Source: Azospirillum brasilense (GTDB lineage Bacteria; Pseudomonadota; Alphaproteobacteria; Azospirillales; Azospirillaceae). Taken from it: a stretch of 64,000 bases of DNA. Below are positions 33,398-42,369 of the stretch, in pieces. A program made the translations under genes and the position numbers. The notes below the pieces were generated by a model. It was not told the origin of the DNA. It was given only the letters and a program-made list of their open reading frames with translations, and ran no database searches. The stretch is taken from assembly GCF_005222205.1 (NCBI RefSeq), contig NZ_CP032349.1, positions 1-64,000 of the forward strand, given 5' to 3'. Each line of letters opens with the position of its first letter. The stretch's first letter is position 1.

Positions 33398-34453
33398 ATG
33401 GACAAGAAGCCGCCCCAACCCCCCGCTCACTCGACCCTGGGCCTTCTCCGCCCGAGCCGCCGCGCCGTTCTGGCCGCCGCCGCCGCCGTGCCGCTGGTGA
33501 CCATCCTGAAGCGCCCGGCCAACGCCGCCGAGTTCCAGTTCAAATACGCCACCGGCCAGGACCCGACCCACCCGGTCAACATCCGCGCGCAGGAGGCCAT
33601 CGACCGCATCCGCGAGGCGACCTCCGGCCGGCTCGACATCAAGCTGTTCCCCGCCAACCAGCTCGGCAGCGACACCGACCTGCTGGGACAGGTGCGCAAC
33701 GGCGGCGTGGAGATCTTCAATCTCTCCTCGCTGATCCTCGCCACCTTCGTCCCGCTGTCCGGCATCACCAGCATGGGCTTCGCCTTCAAGGACTACAACG
33801 CGGTCTGGCAGGCGATGGACGGCGAGCTGGGCAAGCATGTCCGGGCGGAGATCGCCAAGACCCCGATCATGACGCTCAGCAAGATCTGGGACAACGGCTT
33901 CCGCCACGTCACCTCCTCCACCCGCGTCATCAAGACGCCGGAGGATATCAAGGGCTTCAAGATGCGGGTGCCGCCGGCGCCGGCCCTGACCTCGCTGTTC
34001 AAGGCGATCGACGCCGCCCCGGCGCCGATCAACTTCAACGAACTCTACTCCGCCCTTCAGACCACCGTGGTGGAGGGGCAGGAGAACCCGCTGGCGATCA
34101 TCGCCACCGCCCGCCTGTACGAGGTGCAGAAGTCCTGCAGCCTGACCGGCCATGTCTGGGACGGCTATTGGGTGCTCGGCAACAAGCGCGCCTTCGCCCG
34201 CCTGCCCGCCGACATCCAGGCCATCGTCACCCGCGAACTGGACCGTTCGGCGGACGACCAGCGGGCCGACATCGCCGCACTCACCGAATCGCTGCAGAAG
34301 GACCTGTTCGGCAAGGGGCTGACCTTCCACACCATCGACCGCGAACCGTTCCGCAAGGTGCTCGCCGGGACGAACTTCTACGCGGAGTGGAAGGAGAAGT
34401 ACGGAGCCACCGCCTGGGACCTGCTTGAGAAGGTGACCGGCAAGCTGGGCTGA
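33398..34453 (+). CDS. TRAP transporter substrate-binding protein (DctP family)
   Basis: 351 residues. A twin-arginine-like signal (LRPSRRAVLAAAAAVPLVTILKRPANAAEF) directs it to the periplasm. The DctP fold shows FKYATGQDPTHPVNIRAQEAIDRIREATSGRLDIKLFPANQLGSD, the carboxylate-binding arginine region GFKMRVPPAPAL, and FNELYSALQTTVVEGQENP. TRAP systems import organic acids with sodium. Its partner permease follows after an intercistronic hairpin. Confidence 0.93.
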   Translation: MDKKPPQPPAHSTLGLLRPSRRAVLAAAAAVPLVTILKRPANAAEFQFKYATGQDPTHPVNIRAQEAIDRIREATSGRLDIKLFPANQLGSDTDLLGQVRNGGVEIFNLSSLILATFVPLSGITSMGFAFKDYNAVWQAMDGELGKHVRAEIAKTPIMTLSKIWDNGFRHVTSSTRVIKTPEDIKGFKMRVPPAPALTSLFKAIDAAPAPINFNELYSALQTTVVEGQENPLAIIATARLYEVQKSCSLTGHVWDGYWVLGNKRAFARLPADIQAIVTRELDRSADDQRADIAALTESLQKDLFGKGLTFHTIDREPFRKVLAGTNFYAEWKEKYGATAWDLLEKVTGKLG

Positions 34454-34467
34454 CGCGGTCCGCCGAC

Positions 34468-34512
34468 GCGGCCGGCCTCCCGGTTCCTCGAAGGACCTGC
34501 GGGGCCGGCCGC
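34468..34512 (+). other. Intercistronic hairpin between binding protein and permease genes
   Basis: GCGGCCGGCC (34468-34477) pairs perfectly with GGCCGGCCGC (34503-34512) around a 25-base loop that itself contains TCCTCGAAGGA. It follows the dctP-like stop by 14 bases. Such stems commonly stabilise the binding-protein mRNA and lower permease expression; that role is inferred. Confidence 0.65.
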
Positions 34513-34551
34513 CTCCCCACAACCGATCGTCCATGCGAAGGGCTGGTTACC

Positions 34552-36441
34552 ATGAACACTCCCGTCAACACGGCGGACGCCGCCGTTCACGGCGCCGGGC
34601 GGCCATCGGGCGCCGGCACCGGCTGGCTCGACCGGCTGGACCGCGGCATCGGGCTGCTGGTCGAGACGCCGGCGGCGCTGCTGGTGCTCGCCGAGGTCGG
34701 CGTCCTGCTGGTCGGCGTCATCTGGCGCTACCTCCTGCACAGCCCGATCATCTGGTCGGACGAGCTGGCCTCCATCCTGTTCCTCTGGCTCGCCATGTTC
34801 GGTTCGGTCGTGGCGCTGCGCCGGGGCGAGCACATGCGGATGACCGCGATCGTCGGCATGCTCCAGCCCCGCACCCAGGCGTTCCTCGACGTGGTGGCGA
34901 TCACCGCGGCGCTGGCCTTCCTGCTGCTGATGGCCGAGCCGGCCTATGAATTCGCGGTGGAGGAGGTGTGGGTCACCACCCCGGCGCTGGACATTCCCAA
35001 CTCCTGGCGGGCGAGCGCGCTGCCGGTGGGCTTCGTCCTGATGATCGCGGTGGCGCTGCTCCGGCTGGCGCGGCTGGGCCGTCCGTCCGACGTGCTGCGG
35101 GCGGTGGCGGCGGTCACGGCGGTGGTCGGCGTCATGGCGCTGGCGGCGCCGCTGTTCGCCGGGCTCGGCAACTACAACCTGCTGCTCTTCTTCGTGGTGG
35201 GCGTCGGCGCGATGGTGTTCCTCGGCCTGCCGATCGCCTTCGCCTTCGGTCTGGCGACCTTCGGTTATCTGGCGCTCGCCACCTCGACCCCGGCCATCGT
35301 CATGGTCGGCCGCATGGACGAGGGGATGAGCCACCTGATCCTGCTGTCGGTGCCGCTGTTCGTCTTCCTCGGCCAGCTGATCGAGATGACCGGCATGGCC
35401 CGCGCCATGGTCGGCTTCCTGGCCAGCCTGCTCGGCCATGTCCGCGGCGGCCTGTCCTACGTGCTGATCGGCGCCATGTACCTCGTCTCGGGCATTTCCG
35501 GATCGAAGGCGGCGGACATGGCGGCGGTCGCCCCGGTGCTGTTCCCCGAGATGAAGGCGCGCGGCGCCAAGCCCGGCGACCTCGTCGCCCTGCTGTCGGC
35601 CACCGGCGCCCAGACCGAGACCATCCCGCCGTCGCTGGTCCTCATCACCATCGGCTCGGTCACCGGCGTGTCCATCGCCGCCCTGTTCACCGGCGGCCTG
35701 CTGCCGGCCATCGTTCTGGGTGCGGCGCTGGCGGCGCTGGTCTGGTGGCGCTACCGCCACGAGGACCTGTCCCATGTCCGCCGCGCCAGCAAGGCGGAGA
35801 TCGGCAAGGCCTTCCTGATCGCTCTGCCGGCCATCGCCCTGCCCTTCATCATCCGCGCCGCGGTGATCGAGGGTGTCGCGACCGCGACCGAGGTCTCGAC
35901 CATCGGCATCGTCTACGCGGTGGTCGCCGGGCTGCTGATCTACCGCCAGTTCGACTGGCGCCGCATCTACCCGATGCTGGTCGAGACGGCGTCGCTGTCC
36001 GGGGCCATCCTGCTGATCATCGGCGCCGCCACCGGCATGGCCTGGGCGCTGACCCAGTCCGGCTTCTCCAGCTCGCTGGCCGAGGCGATGCGGGCCCTGC
36101 CGGGCGGGGTGCCGGTCTTCATCCTGGTGTCGATCGTCGCCTTCATCATCCTGGGCAGCGTGCTGGAGGGCATCCCCGCCATCGTGCTGTTCGGACCGCT
36201 GCTGTTCCCCATCGCCCGCCAGCTGGGGGTGCACGAGGTGCACTATGCGATGATCGTGATCCTGGCCATGGGCATCGGCCTGTTCGCCCCGCCCTTCGGC
36301 GTCGGCTACTACGCGGCCTGCGCCATCAGCCGGATCAACCCCGACGAAGGCATGAAGCCGATCATCGGCTATCTGGTGGCGCTGACCATCGGCTTGATCG
36401 TCGTCGCGGCGGTGCCCTGGATCTCCATCGGCTTCCTCTGA
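34552..36441 (+). CDS. TRAP transporter fused permease (DctQ-DctM)
   Basis: 629 residues. The first 170 or so form the small DctQ subunit (VLLVGVIWRYLLHSPIIWSDELASILFLWLAMFGSVVALRRGEHMRM); the rest is the large DctM subunit with NYNLLLFFVVGVGAMVFLGLPIAFAFGLATFGYL, VSGISGSKAADMAAVAPVLFPEMKARG and GLFAPPFGVGYYAACAISRINPDEGM. Fusion of the two is known in part of the family. It moves the ligand captured by the product of 33398-34453. Confidence 0.93.
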   Translation: MNTPVNTADAAVHGAGRPSGAGTGWLDRLDRGIGLLVETPAALLVLAEVGVLLVGVIWRYLLHSPIIWSDELASILFLWLAMFGSVVALRRGEHMRMTAIVGMLQPRTQAFLDVVAITAALAFLLLMAEPAYEFAVEEVWVTTPALDIPNSWRASALPVGFVLMIAVALLRLARLGRPSDVLRAVAAVTAVVGVMALAAPLFAGLGNYNLLLFFVVGVGAMVFLGLPIAFAFGLATFGYLALATSTPAIVMVGRMDEGMSHLILLSVPLFVFLGQLIEMTGMARAMVGFLASLLGHVRGGLSYVLIGAMYLVSGISGSKAADMAAVAPVLFPEMKARGAKPGDLVALLSATGAQTETIPPSLVLITIGSVTGVSIAALFTGGLLPAIVLGAALAALVWWRYRHEDLSHVRRASKAEIGKAFLIALPAIALPFIIRAAVIEGVATATEVSTIGIVYAVVAGLLIYRQFDWRRIYPMLVETASLSGAILLIIGAATGMAWALTQSGFSSSLAEAMRALPGGVPVFILVSIVAFIILGSVLEGIPAIVLFGPLLFPIARQLGVHEVHYAMIVILAMGIGLFAPPFGVGYYAACAISRINPDEGMKPIIGYLVALTIGLIVVAAVPWISIGFL

Positions 36442-36541
36442 TCCGTCTTCCTGTGATCCGCCTTCCGGCCCGGTCCCCCGATTGTCCGATGGACGGACCG
36501 GGCCGTCCTCCCCTTCCTCAGTTCAGGAAAGTGATACGGCC

Positions 36542-37426
36542 ATGACGACGGTTGGCTTTATCGGCCTCGGTTCCATGGGCATGCCGATGGCGTGCAACCT
36601 GCTGGCCCGCGGCTTCGCGCTGCGCGGCTTCGACGTGCGGCGCGAGAGCGTCGCGGCCCTGGAGGCCCGCGGTGGGCGGGGGGTGGACAGCGCCGCCGCC
36701 GCCGCCGACGGGGCCGACGCCCTGGTCCTGATGGTGGTCAACGCCGCCCAGGCCGAGTCCGTCCTGTTCGCCCAGGGCGCGCTGGACCGCCTGCCGGACG
36801 GCGCCACAGTGATCCTGATGGCGACCTGCCCGCCGGACGCCGTCGCCGCGCTCGCCGCGCGGGTCGAGGCGGCGGGGCGGCGCTTTGTGGACGCCCCGGT
36901 GTCGGGCGGCACCGTCGGGGCGGTGGCCGGAACGCTGTCGATCATGGCGGCGGCCCCGGCCGCGGTGGTGGAGCGGGTGCGCCCGGTCCTGGCGGCGATG
37001 GGCGACAAGGTCTTCCACGTCGGCGAGGCGCCGGGACAGGGCGCCACGGTGAAGACGGTCAACCAGCTTCTGTGCGGCGTCCACATCGCCGTGGTGGCGG
37101 AAGCCTTCTCGCTGGCCGCCAAGGCCGGCGTCGATCTGGCGGTCCTGCTGGAGATCATGAGCGGCTCCGCCGCGTCGAGCTGGATGCTGAAGGACCGCGG
37201 CCCGCGCATGCTGGAGGCCGAGCCGGGCATCACCAGCGCCGTGGACATCTTCGTCAAGGACCTCGGCATCGTCCTGGAGGCCGGGCGCGGCGCCAAGGCC
37301 GCGCTGCCGCTGGCCGCCGTCGCCCACCAGATGTTCCTCTCCGCCTCCGGGCGCGGCGAGGGCACGATGGACGACAGCCAGGTGATCCGCAGCTATCACC
37401 TTCTGAACGGCGTCGCGCCGGGGTGA
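36542..37426 (+). CDS. NAD(P)-dependent beta-hydroxyacid dehydrogenase (3-hydroxyisobutyrate/L-threonate dehydrogenase family)
   Basis: 294 residues from the ATG at 36542. It has the Rossmann motif VGFIGLGSMGMPMACNLLARG, the substrate-binding DAPVSGGTVGAVAGTLSIMA, and the catalytic lysine region ATVKTVNQLLCGVHIAVVAEAFSLAAKAGVD. C-terminal FVKDLGIVLEAGR is also typical. The pattern is close to LtnD-type L-threonate or tartronate-semialdehyde-type enzymes. As the last gene of the operon it probably oxidises the imported sugar acid; the exact substrate is unknown. Confidence 0.88.
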   Translation: MTTVGFIGLGSMGMPMACNLLARGFALRGFDVRRESVAALEARGGRGVDSAAAAADGADALVLMVVNAAQAESVLFAQGALDRLPDGATVILMATCPPDAVAALAARVEAAGRRFVDAPVSGGTVGAVAGTLSIMAAAPAAVVERVRPVLAAMGDKVFHVGEAPGQGATVKTVNQLLCGVHIAVVAEAFSLAAKAGVDLAVLLEIMSGSAASSWMLKDRGPRMLEAEPGITSAVDIFVKDLGIVLEAGRGAKAALPLAAVAHQMFLSASGRGEGTMDDSQVIRSYHLLNGVAPG

Positions 37427-37749
37427 GGCGGCCCGGCGTTGCCACGGGACCGGTGGCGGGCCTACGAGAGCGGCGACATCCTGCGAGAACATCGTCGTGA
37501 CCGGCGGGCGGCCAACCGCTGCCGCGACAATGCCTCGCCGTCTGATAAGCCTTGAACCCGAGCCCGCCCGATCCGGCCGCGCCTGGGACGCGCGTACCCG
37601 ATGAGGGCCAGACCCCTTCTCCCAAGCCGGAACAGCTTCCGGACGCCCCCTTTTGCAAAGTTATGGAGGAGGGGTGCAAACGACCGTTTCGAACACCCCA
37701 TTGCCTTTGCGGCGGCCGGCACGTTGCGACGTTCCCGGAAAGCGGGCGT
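37427..37749. other. Convergent intergenic region, 323 bases
   Basis: It lies between the end of the TRAP operon and the end of the leftward SDR gene. No gene or strong terminator was recognised. Short frames on both strands look accidental. Confidence 0.5.
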
Positions 37750-38484
37750 TCAGTCCTGCGCCGTTGGCCGGATCACGACGCTGCCGACATCGACATCATC
37801 CGGTTGCTCGATCGCATAGACGACGCCGCGAGCGATCGCTTCGGGCGGGATCGAGACCGTGGCGGCACGCTTTGCCATCACCTCCCGCATGGCGGGGTCG
37901 GTCATGGAATTCGCGAAATCGGTTGCGACGAATCCGGGAGAAATCTCCGTCACCCGCAGATGTGGTCCGGCTTCCTGCCGTAGGGCTTCGGTGGCGGTGC
38001 GCACCGCGTTCTTCGTCGCGGCATACACCCCCATGGTGGGAACGATCTTGAGGCCGGCGGTCGAAACGATGTTGATGATGTGGCCGGATTGCTGGCGCTG
38101 GAACAGCGGCAGCACGGCGGCAATCCCATACAGCGTCCCGCGCAGATTGACATCGATCATGGCGTCCCAATCCTCCACACGGAGCGCGTCGAAGCGCGAG
38201 ATCGGGCCGATCCCCGCGCTGTTCACCAGGACATCGACCTTGCCGCCCCGCTCGACGGCAAGGGCTACCAGGGCATCGAGATCGTCACGCCGGCGGACGT
38301 CGGTCACCCTGTGAAGGGCTGTGCCTCCGGCTGCGGCAATCGCGCTCGACACGTCGGCCAGCGCGCTTTCCCGGCGGGCGCCCAGGACAACGAACGCCCC
38401 CCGATCGGCCAGCAGCGTTGCGGTGGCACGGCCGATGCCGCTGCTGGCACCGGTGATGACGACGACCTTGCCTTCAATGCCCAT
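37750..38484 (-). CDS. Short-chain dehydrogenase/reductase
   Basis: 244 residues from an ATG with GAGAAAGG upstream. SDR motifs are VVVITGASSGIGRATATLLADRG, the NSAG-type VLVNSAGIGPISRF, STAGLKIVPTMGVYAATKNAV with catalytic Ser, Tyr and Lys, and SPGFVATDF. It resembles YdfG/oxidoreductase-type SDRs that reduce carbonyls with NADPH. It is divergent from an AraC gene whose likely start is only 62 bases away, so the AraC protein probably controls it. Confidence 0.9.
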   Translation of the reverse strand: MGIEGKVVVITGASSGIGRATATLLADRGAFVVLGARRESALADVSSAIAAAGGTALHRVTDVRRRDDLDALVALAVERGGKVDVLVNSAGIGPISRFDALRVEDWDAMIDVNLRGTLYGIAAVLPLFQRQQSGHIINIVSTAGLKIVPTMGVYAATKNAVRTATEALRQEAGPHLRVTEISPGFVATDFANSMTDPAMREVMAKRAATVSIPPEAIARGVVYAIEQPDDVDVGSVVIRPTAQD

Positions 38485-38546
38485 TGCCTTTCTCCCTCGC
38501 ACACACAGTTTGCGAATGGTGCAAGATTGTCCATGATCGAGGGTCC

Positions 38547-39581
38547 GTGATTTTGTCGCGATCGTCTTGGAATGAGGCCGATCCGTTGTCGGATGTCCTG
38601 CATGTCCTCAGCCCCAGGATCAGCCGTCTGACGCGGCTGGAGGCCTCGGACGACTGGTCGCTGGAATTCCCGGCGCTCGACCGCTTGAAGTTCGTGGCGC
38701 TGCTGAAGGGCGCGAGCTGGTTGATCCTCCCGGGTCGTCCTCCGTGGCTGATGGGCGCCGGGGATGTCTGTCTCATCGGACGGACACCCTACGCCGTCGC
38801 CAGCGATCCGGCCTTGCCCCGCGCCGACGGCCAGAGCCTCTTCGGCATTCCCGGCCGCGACACCGTTCAGCTTGGCGGAAGCGATACGATCTCGATCGGC
38901 GGCAGCGTCTCCTTCGCCGACGGGAACGCCGAGTTCCTGCTCGACAGACTGCCGGATGTCCTGCTGATCCCTCGATCCTCCCCTGGATCGGGAGCGGTAT
39001 CGACGATCCTCACCTTGCTGAGGGACGAGATGGAGCGGGCCCATTTGGGCCGTGGAGTCGTGACCGCCCGCCTCGCGGACGTGCTGCTGATCGAGGCGAT
39101 CCGCGCCCATGCGGCGGATGGCGAGGCGGTCGGGATGGGCTGGCTGACTGCGTTGTCCGATCCTCGGCTTGGCCGGGCGCTGCGCGCCATTCACGACGAC
39201 GTCGCCCGACCGTGGACCGTGGCGCAGCTCGCGTCCGTCGCCAACATGTCGCGCGCCGCCTTCTCCGCACAATTCACCCGCCACGTGGGACAGCCCCCGC
39301 TGGCCTATGTGCGGGCTTGGCGTCTCACCCTCGCGCGCGCCGCCTTGGGGCAGCGTCATACCGACGTCGCCAGCATCGCGAGCAAGGTCGGGTACAGCTC
39401 GCAGAGCGCCTTCGGCCATGCCTTCCGCCGCTCCTTCGGCGTTTCGCCCGGGGGCGGCGCCAAGGCAAGAGCCGGCCGCGCGCCGACGGATGAGGCTGGG
39501 ATGAGCGGGGCGGAGGGGGCGCCGGTCGTCAGCGTCCGATCATCGGTTTCAGCCAGGGCGACGAGGCGAAGACATCCGTGA
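38547..39581 (+). CDS. AraC-family transcriptional regulator with cupin-type sensor domain
   Basis: 344 residues from a GTG at 38547 preceded by GAGGG; a TTG farther upstream is less likely. The N-terminal AraC-binding cupin reads DPLSDVLHVLSPRISRLTRLEASDDWSLEFPALDRLKFVALLKGASWLIL. Two helix-turn-helices follow at the C-terminus: WTVAQLASVANMSRAAFSAQFTRHVGQPPLAYVRAWRLTLA and TDVASIASKVGYSSQSAFGHAFRRSFGVSP. This type commonly controls a neighbouring oxidoreductase gene. Its last 53 bases overlap the convergent LysR gene. Confidence 0.88.
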   Translation: MILSRSSWNEADPLSDVLHVLSPRISRLTRLEASDDWSLEFPALDRLKFVALLKGASWLILPGRPPWLMGAGDVCLIGRTPYAVASDPALPRADGQSLFGIPGRDTVQLGGSDTISIGGSVSFADGNAEFLLDRLPDVLLIPRSSPGSGAVSTILTLLRDEMERAHLGRGVVTARLADVLLIEAIRAHAADGEAVGMGWLTALSDPRLGRALRAIHDDVARPWTVAQLASVANMSRAAFSAQFTRHVGQPPLAYVRAWRLTLARAALGQRHTDVASIASKVGYSSQSAFGHAFRRSFGVSPGGGAKARAGRAPTDEAGMSGAEGAPVVSVRSSVSARATRRRHP

Positions 39582-40485
39582 AATAGCCCTGGGTGAGGAT
39601 GGCACGGCCAGCCTTGTGGATGCGCGCCGGCAGCGCCCCCAGTTCGCCCTTGCGGGCCACCACGAAGACCGACCGGCGGAAGCTGGCCGCCGGAAAGGGC
39701 AGCACCTTCAGGCGCCCCAGATGCTGGCGGCTTTTCACCAGCGCGGTCGGCGGAAGCAGGCTCCACCCCATCTCTTCGGCCACCATGGCCATCATGGTGT
39801 CGACGGCGTCGAAGGCGAAGCTGCGCGGAATCTCCATGCCCAGCCGGCGCAGATGCTGGTCCACCATCCGGCCCAGGCTGCTGTCCACGGTGTTCCGGAT
39901 CAATGGCAGGGCCTGCGAGAGCGCGCGCAGCCCGGCCTCGTCGGCGACGTCCGGCGCGCTGCGGGGCACCAGAAGCACGAAGGGCTCGCTGAGCAGCCGG
40001 AAGCTGTCCACCTGATCCAGGTCGTCGAAGGACTCGTTGGTGAAGATCACGTCCAGGCGCCGGGCCATGAACTGCTCCCGCAGCTGGCGGCTGAGCCCCG
40101 CCGCGATGCTGAAGGACGGCACGCTGTCGCGCAGCTGCTGGAGCAACCGCGGCATGAACGGGGCGGCCAGCGTGTCGATGCAGCCGAGCCGAAGCTCCGG
40201 CACGAAGAGCGTGTCCTTGCCGCCGATCACCGCCGGCAATTGACGGGCGTCGCCGAGAATCCGTTTGCTCCAGTGCCACAGCCGGTGGCCGGATGCGGTC
40301 AGCGCCATCGGCCGGATGCTCCGGTCGAAGAGCTGGGTGGCGAAGGCGGTTTCCAGTTGACGCACCACGTGCGACACCGCCGACTGGGTCAGCCCCAGCT
40401 GGCCCGCCGCGCGGGTCATGTTGCCCAGCTCCGCCACCGTCACGAACACTTCAAGGGAATCCAGGTCGAAGTCGCGGTGGCGCAT
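39529..40485 (-). CDS. LysR-family transcriptional regulator
   Basis: 318 residues. The DNA-binding domain is FDLDSLEVFVTVAELGNMTRAAGQLGLTQSAVSHVVRQLETAFATQLFDRS, and the effector domain continues with ELRLGCIDTLAAPFMPRLLQQLRDSVPSF and TMMAMVAEEMGWSLLPPTAL. It is divergent from an MmgE/PrpD gene, and a LysR-type palindrome lies between. It may also act on the peptide-type ABC operon farther right. Confidence 0.92.
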   Translation of the reverse strand: MRHRDFDLDSLEVFVTVAELGNMTRAAGQLGLTQSAVSHVVRQLETAFATQLFDRSIRPMALTASGHRLWHWSKRILGDARQLPAVIGGKDTLFVPELRLGCIDTLAAPFMPRLLQQLRDSVPSFSIAAGLSRQLREQFMARRLDVIFTNESFDDLDQVDSFRLLSEPFVLLVPRSAPDVADEAGLRALSQALPLIRNTVDSSLGRMVDQHLRRLGMEIPRSFAFDAVDTMMAMVAEEMGWSLLPPTALVKSRQHLGRLKVLPFPAASFRRSVFVVARKGELGALPARIHKAGRAILTQGYFTDVFASSPWLKPMIGR

Positions 40486-40541
40486 GGCGATGGCAAGTTC
40501 CGTCGGTCGGTGGGCGGGGTGGTGCCGAGGGGCGCCACATT

Positions 40542-40556
40542 ATGAATCCAATTCAT
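40542..40556. promoter_or_regulatory. Candidate LysR-box in the LysR/MmgE divergent region
   Basis: ATGAATCCAATTCAT is a perfect inverted repeat (six-base arms, three-base centre), 94 bases before the MmgE/PrpD start and 57 bases before the LysR start. Thirteen of 15 bases match the site at 30419-30433 beside the other LysR gene. Confidence 0.6.
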
Positions 40557-40649
40557 CCCGACCATGAAAGTCCTTTCTTGACCTGACGGGGCGACGAGGG
40601 TCGCTGGCAGCCTTGCGGGATCGTTCCCCCATCCGCGCGAGGTCCCGCC

Positions 40650-42047
40650 ATGACCGCCTCACCCTCCGACCCTCCCTCCTCCCCGCCCGCTGCCCGGTTC
40701 ATCGGCCATTGGCTGGCCGGTCTGGAACGGTCCGGCATTCCCGAGGAGGTCGCCGCGGTCGGCCGTGGCTGCATCATCGACACGCTGGGCGTGGCTCTGG
40801 CTGGTGCCGATGCCGACGCCGCCCGCATGGCGCGCCAGGAGGCGCTGGAGACCCACGCCGCCGGTCCGTCCACCCTGCTGGGGGGCGGGCGGCTGTGCGC
40901 CGAAGGGGCCGCCTTCGCGAACACCGCCGCCGCCCACGCGCTGGATTTCGACGACAATTGCTACGCCGGCTTCGTCCATGGTTCCGCCGTGGTGGTGCCG
41001 ACCGCCCTGGCCGCGGTGGAGGCCGCCGGCGGGACGGGGGCCGATCTGCTGACCGCGGTGGTGGCCGGGTCGGAGGCGGAATACGCGCTGGCCATCGCCC
41101 TCGGCAACGGCGTGTACGAAGCCGGCTGGTGGACCACCGCTCTGTTCGGCGCCGTCGGTGCCGCGGCGGCGGCGGCCAAGGCCTTCCGGCTGGACGGCGA
41201 CCGGGCCGCCGATGCCGTCGCCTTCGCGCTCTGCGGGGCCGGCGGCCTGCGGGCCTGCTTCGGCACGGGCGCCAAGCCGCTGCTGGCCGCCCAGGCCGCC
41301 GCGAACGGGCTGCACGCGGCGCGTCTGGCGATGCGCGGCGGGAGCGTGCCGCACGGTGTGGTCGAGGACCCGCGCGGCTTCGCCCGGCTGGTCGCGCAGG
41401 GCCGTTTCGACGCCACGGCGCTGGACGAGCTGGGCCGGCGGTGGAGCCTGCTCGACCCCGGCATCGACACCAAGGCCTACCCGGTCTGCCTCTCCTCGCA
41501 CGCCGCGGCCGACGCGGTGCGCGACGTGATGGCGGAGCACCGGCTGGACCCGTCGGACATCACGGCGGTGCGCTGCGTCGTGCCGCCGGTGGTGGCCGCC
41601 AACCTCACCTACGACCGCCCGGCCACCCCCGGCGAAGCCCGCTTCAGCCTGCCCTTCGCGGTGGCCTGCGTGATGCTGCACGGCGACCTGACGCTGGATC
41701 ATCTGAGCGGGCCGACGCTGGCCGACCCGCGCCTGCGCGCGGCGATGGAGCGTGTGAGCCTGCGGCCCGATCCCGGCTGGGGCGCCGATCCCGACCGGGC
41801 ACGGCTGGCCCCGGAGGGCGCCGACGTGACGGTGGAGACCCGGACGGGGCAAAGCGTCCGCCGCTTCTGCGCCTCGGCGCGCGGCACCGTCGCACGCCCC
41901 CTGTCGATGGAGGCCCACACCGCGAAGTTCCTCGCCTGCGCCGGCCGCGCCATCGGACCCGCGGCGGCGCAACGGCTCCACCGGCGTCTGCTGGCGATCG
42001 ACCACCTCCCCGGCCTGGACGGGTTGCTGGATGGCGGCGGGGATTGA
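40650..42047 (+). CDS. MmgE/PrpD family protein
   Basis: 465 residues. The family pattern is clear: GRGCIIDTLGVALAGADADAA, STLLGGGRLCAEGAAFANTAAAHALDFDD, GWWTTALFGAVGAAAAAAKAF and KAYPVCLSSHAAADAV. Members include 2-methylcitrate dehydratase, cis-aconitate decarboxylase and iminodisuccinate epimerase, so the chemistry is lyase or isomerase acting on a polycarboxylate, but the substrate cannot be told. It is divergent from a LysR gene and 322 bases ahead of the ABC/ureohydrolase operon on the same strand. Confidence 0.9.
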   Translation: MTASPSDPPSSPPAARFIGHWLAGLERSGIPEEVAAVGRGCIIDTLGVALAGADADAARMARQEALETHAAGPSTLLGGGRLCAEGAAFANTAAAHALDFDDNCYAGFVHGSAVVVPTALAAVEAAGGTGADLLTAVVAGSEAEYALAIALGNGVYEAGWWTTALFGAVGAAAAAAKAFRLDGDRAADAVAFALCGAGGLRACFGTGAKPLLAAQAAANGLHAARLAMRGGSVPHGVVEDPRGFARLVAQGRFDATALDELGRRWSLLDPGIDTKAYPVCLSSHAAADAVRDVMAEHRLDPSDITAVRCVVPPVVAANLTYDRPATPGEARFSLPFAVACVMLHGDLTLDHLSGPTLADPRLRAAMERVSLRPDPGWGADPDRARLAPEGADVTVETRTGQSVRRFCASARGTVARPLSMEAHTAKFLACAGRAIGPAAAQRLHRRLLAIDHLPGLDGLLDGGGD

Positions 42048-42072
42048 CGTTTGGGCCGACAGCATACAGCTG

Positions 42073-42106
42073 CATTCATGATGCCGACAAAAAACATTCA
42101 TGATGC
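42073..42106. promoter_or_regulatory. Two direct copies of CATTCATGATGC
   Basis: CATTCATGATGC occurs at 42073-42084 and 42095-42106, start to start 22 bases (two helical turns). Each copy is nearly palindromic around TCATGA. The pair lies about 265 bases before the ABC operon, at the 3' end of the MmgE/PrpD gene, and looks like tandem regulator sites. Confidence 0.5.
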
Positions 42107-42127
42107 GAGACGGCCGCCAGCACGTGA

Positions 42128-42142
42128 GCCTAATTTTTAGGC
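42128..42142. other. Short hairpin and repeated TTTTAGGCA motif
   Basis: GCCTAA-TTT-TTAGGC forms a perfect small inverted repeat. Its right half TTTTAGGCA recurs at 42243-42251, closer to the operon start. It may be an operator or a weak terminator after the MmgE/PrpD gene. Confidence 0.4.
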
Positions 42143-42369
42143 ATGATTATCGGCGGGGCGAACCAAACCCCAACGGCGAAATCCGGACTTCCCCTGTGGT
42201 CGAAAATCGGGCATCCCGCTCGCATCCGCAAAAATGAGTATATTTTAGGCACATCATGGCCCGTCGGGCGGCGCGGCCTCGGTCGTTCCGTTCATGACAC
42301 GTCTGTGAGAGCGTCGAGGCAACAGGAACCAAGGTCCACAACGGACCCCGCAAGCAGAGAGGCTTCATC

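Noticed and set aside
32195..34534. A 779-residue minus-strand frame opposite the transketolase and TRAP genes
   Set aside because: It is a shadow of strongly supported plus-strand genes, with no start signal and no domain.
42135..42300. Riboswitch before the ABC operon
   Set aside because: Only one very short hairpin was seen; no conserved aptamer-like set of stems could be drawn.
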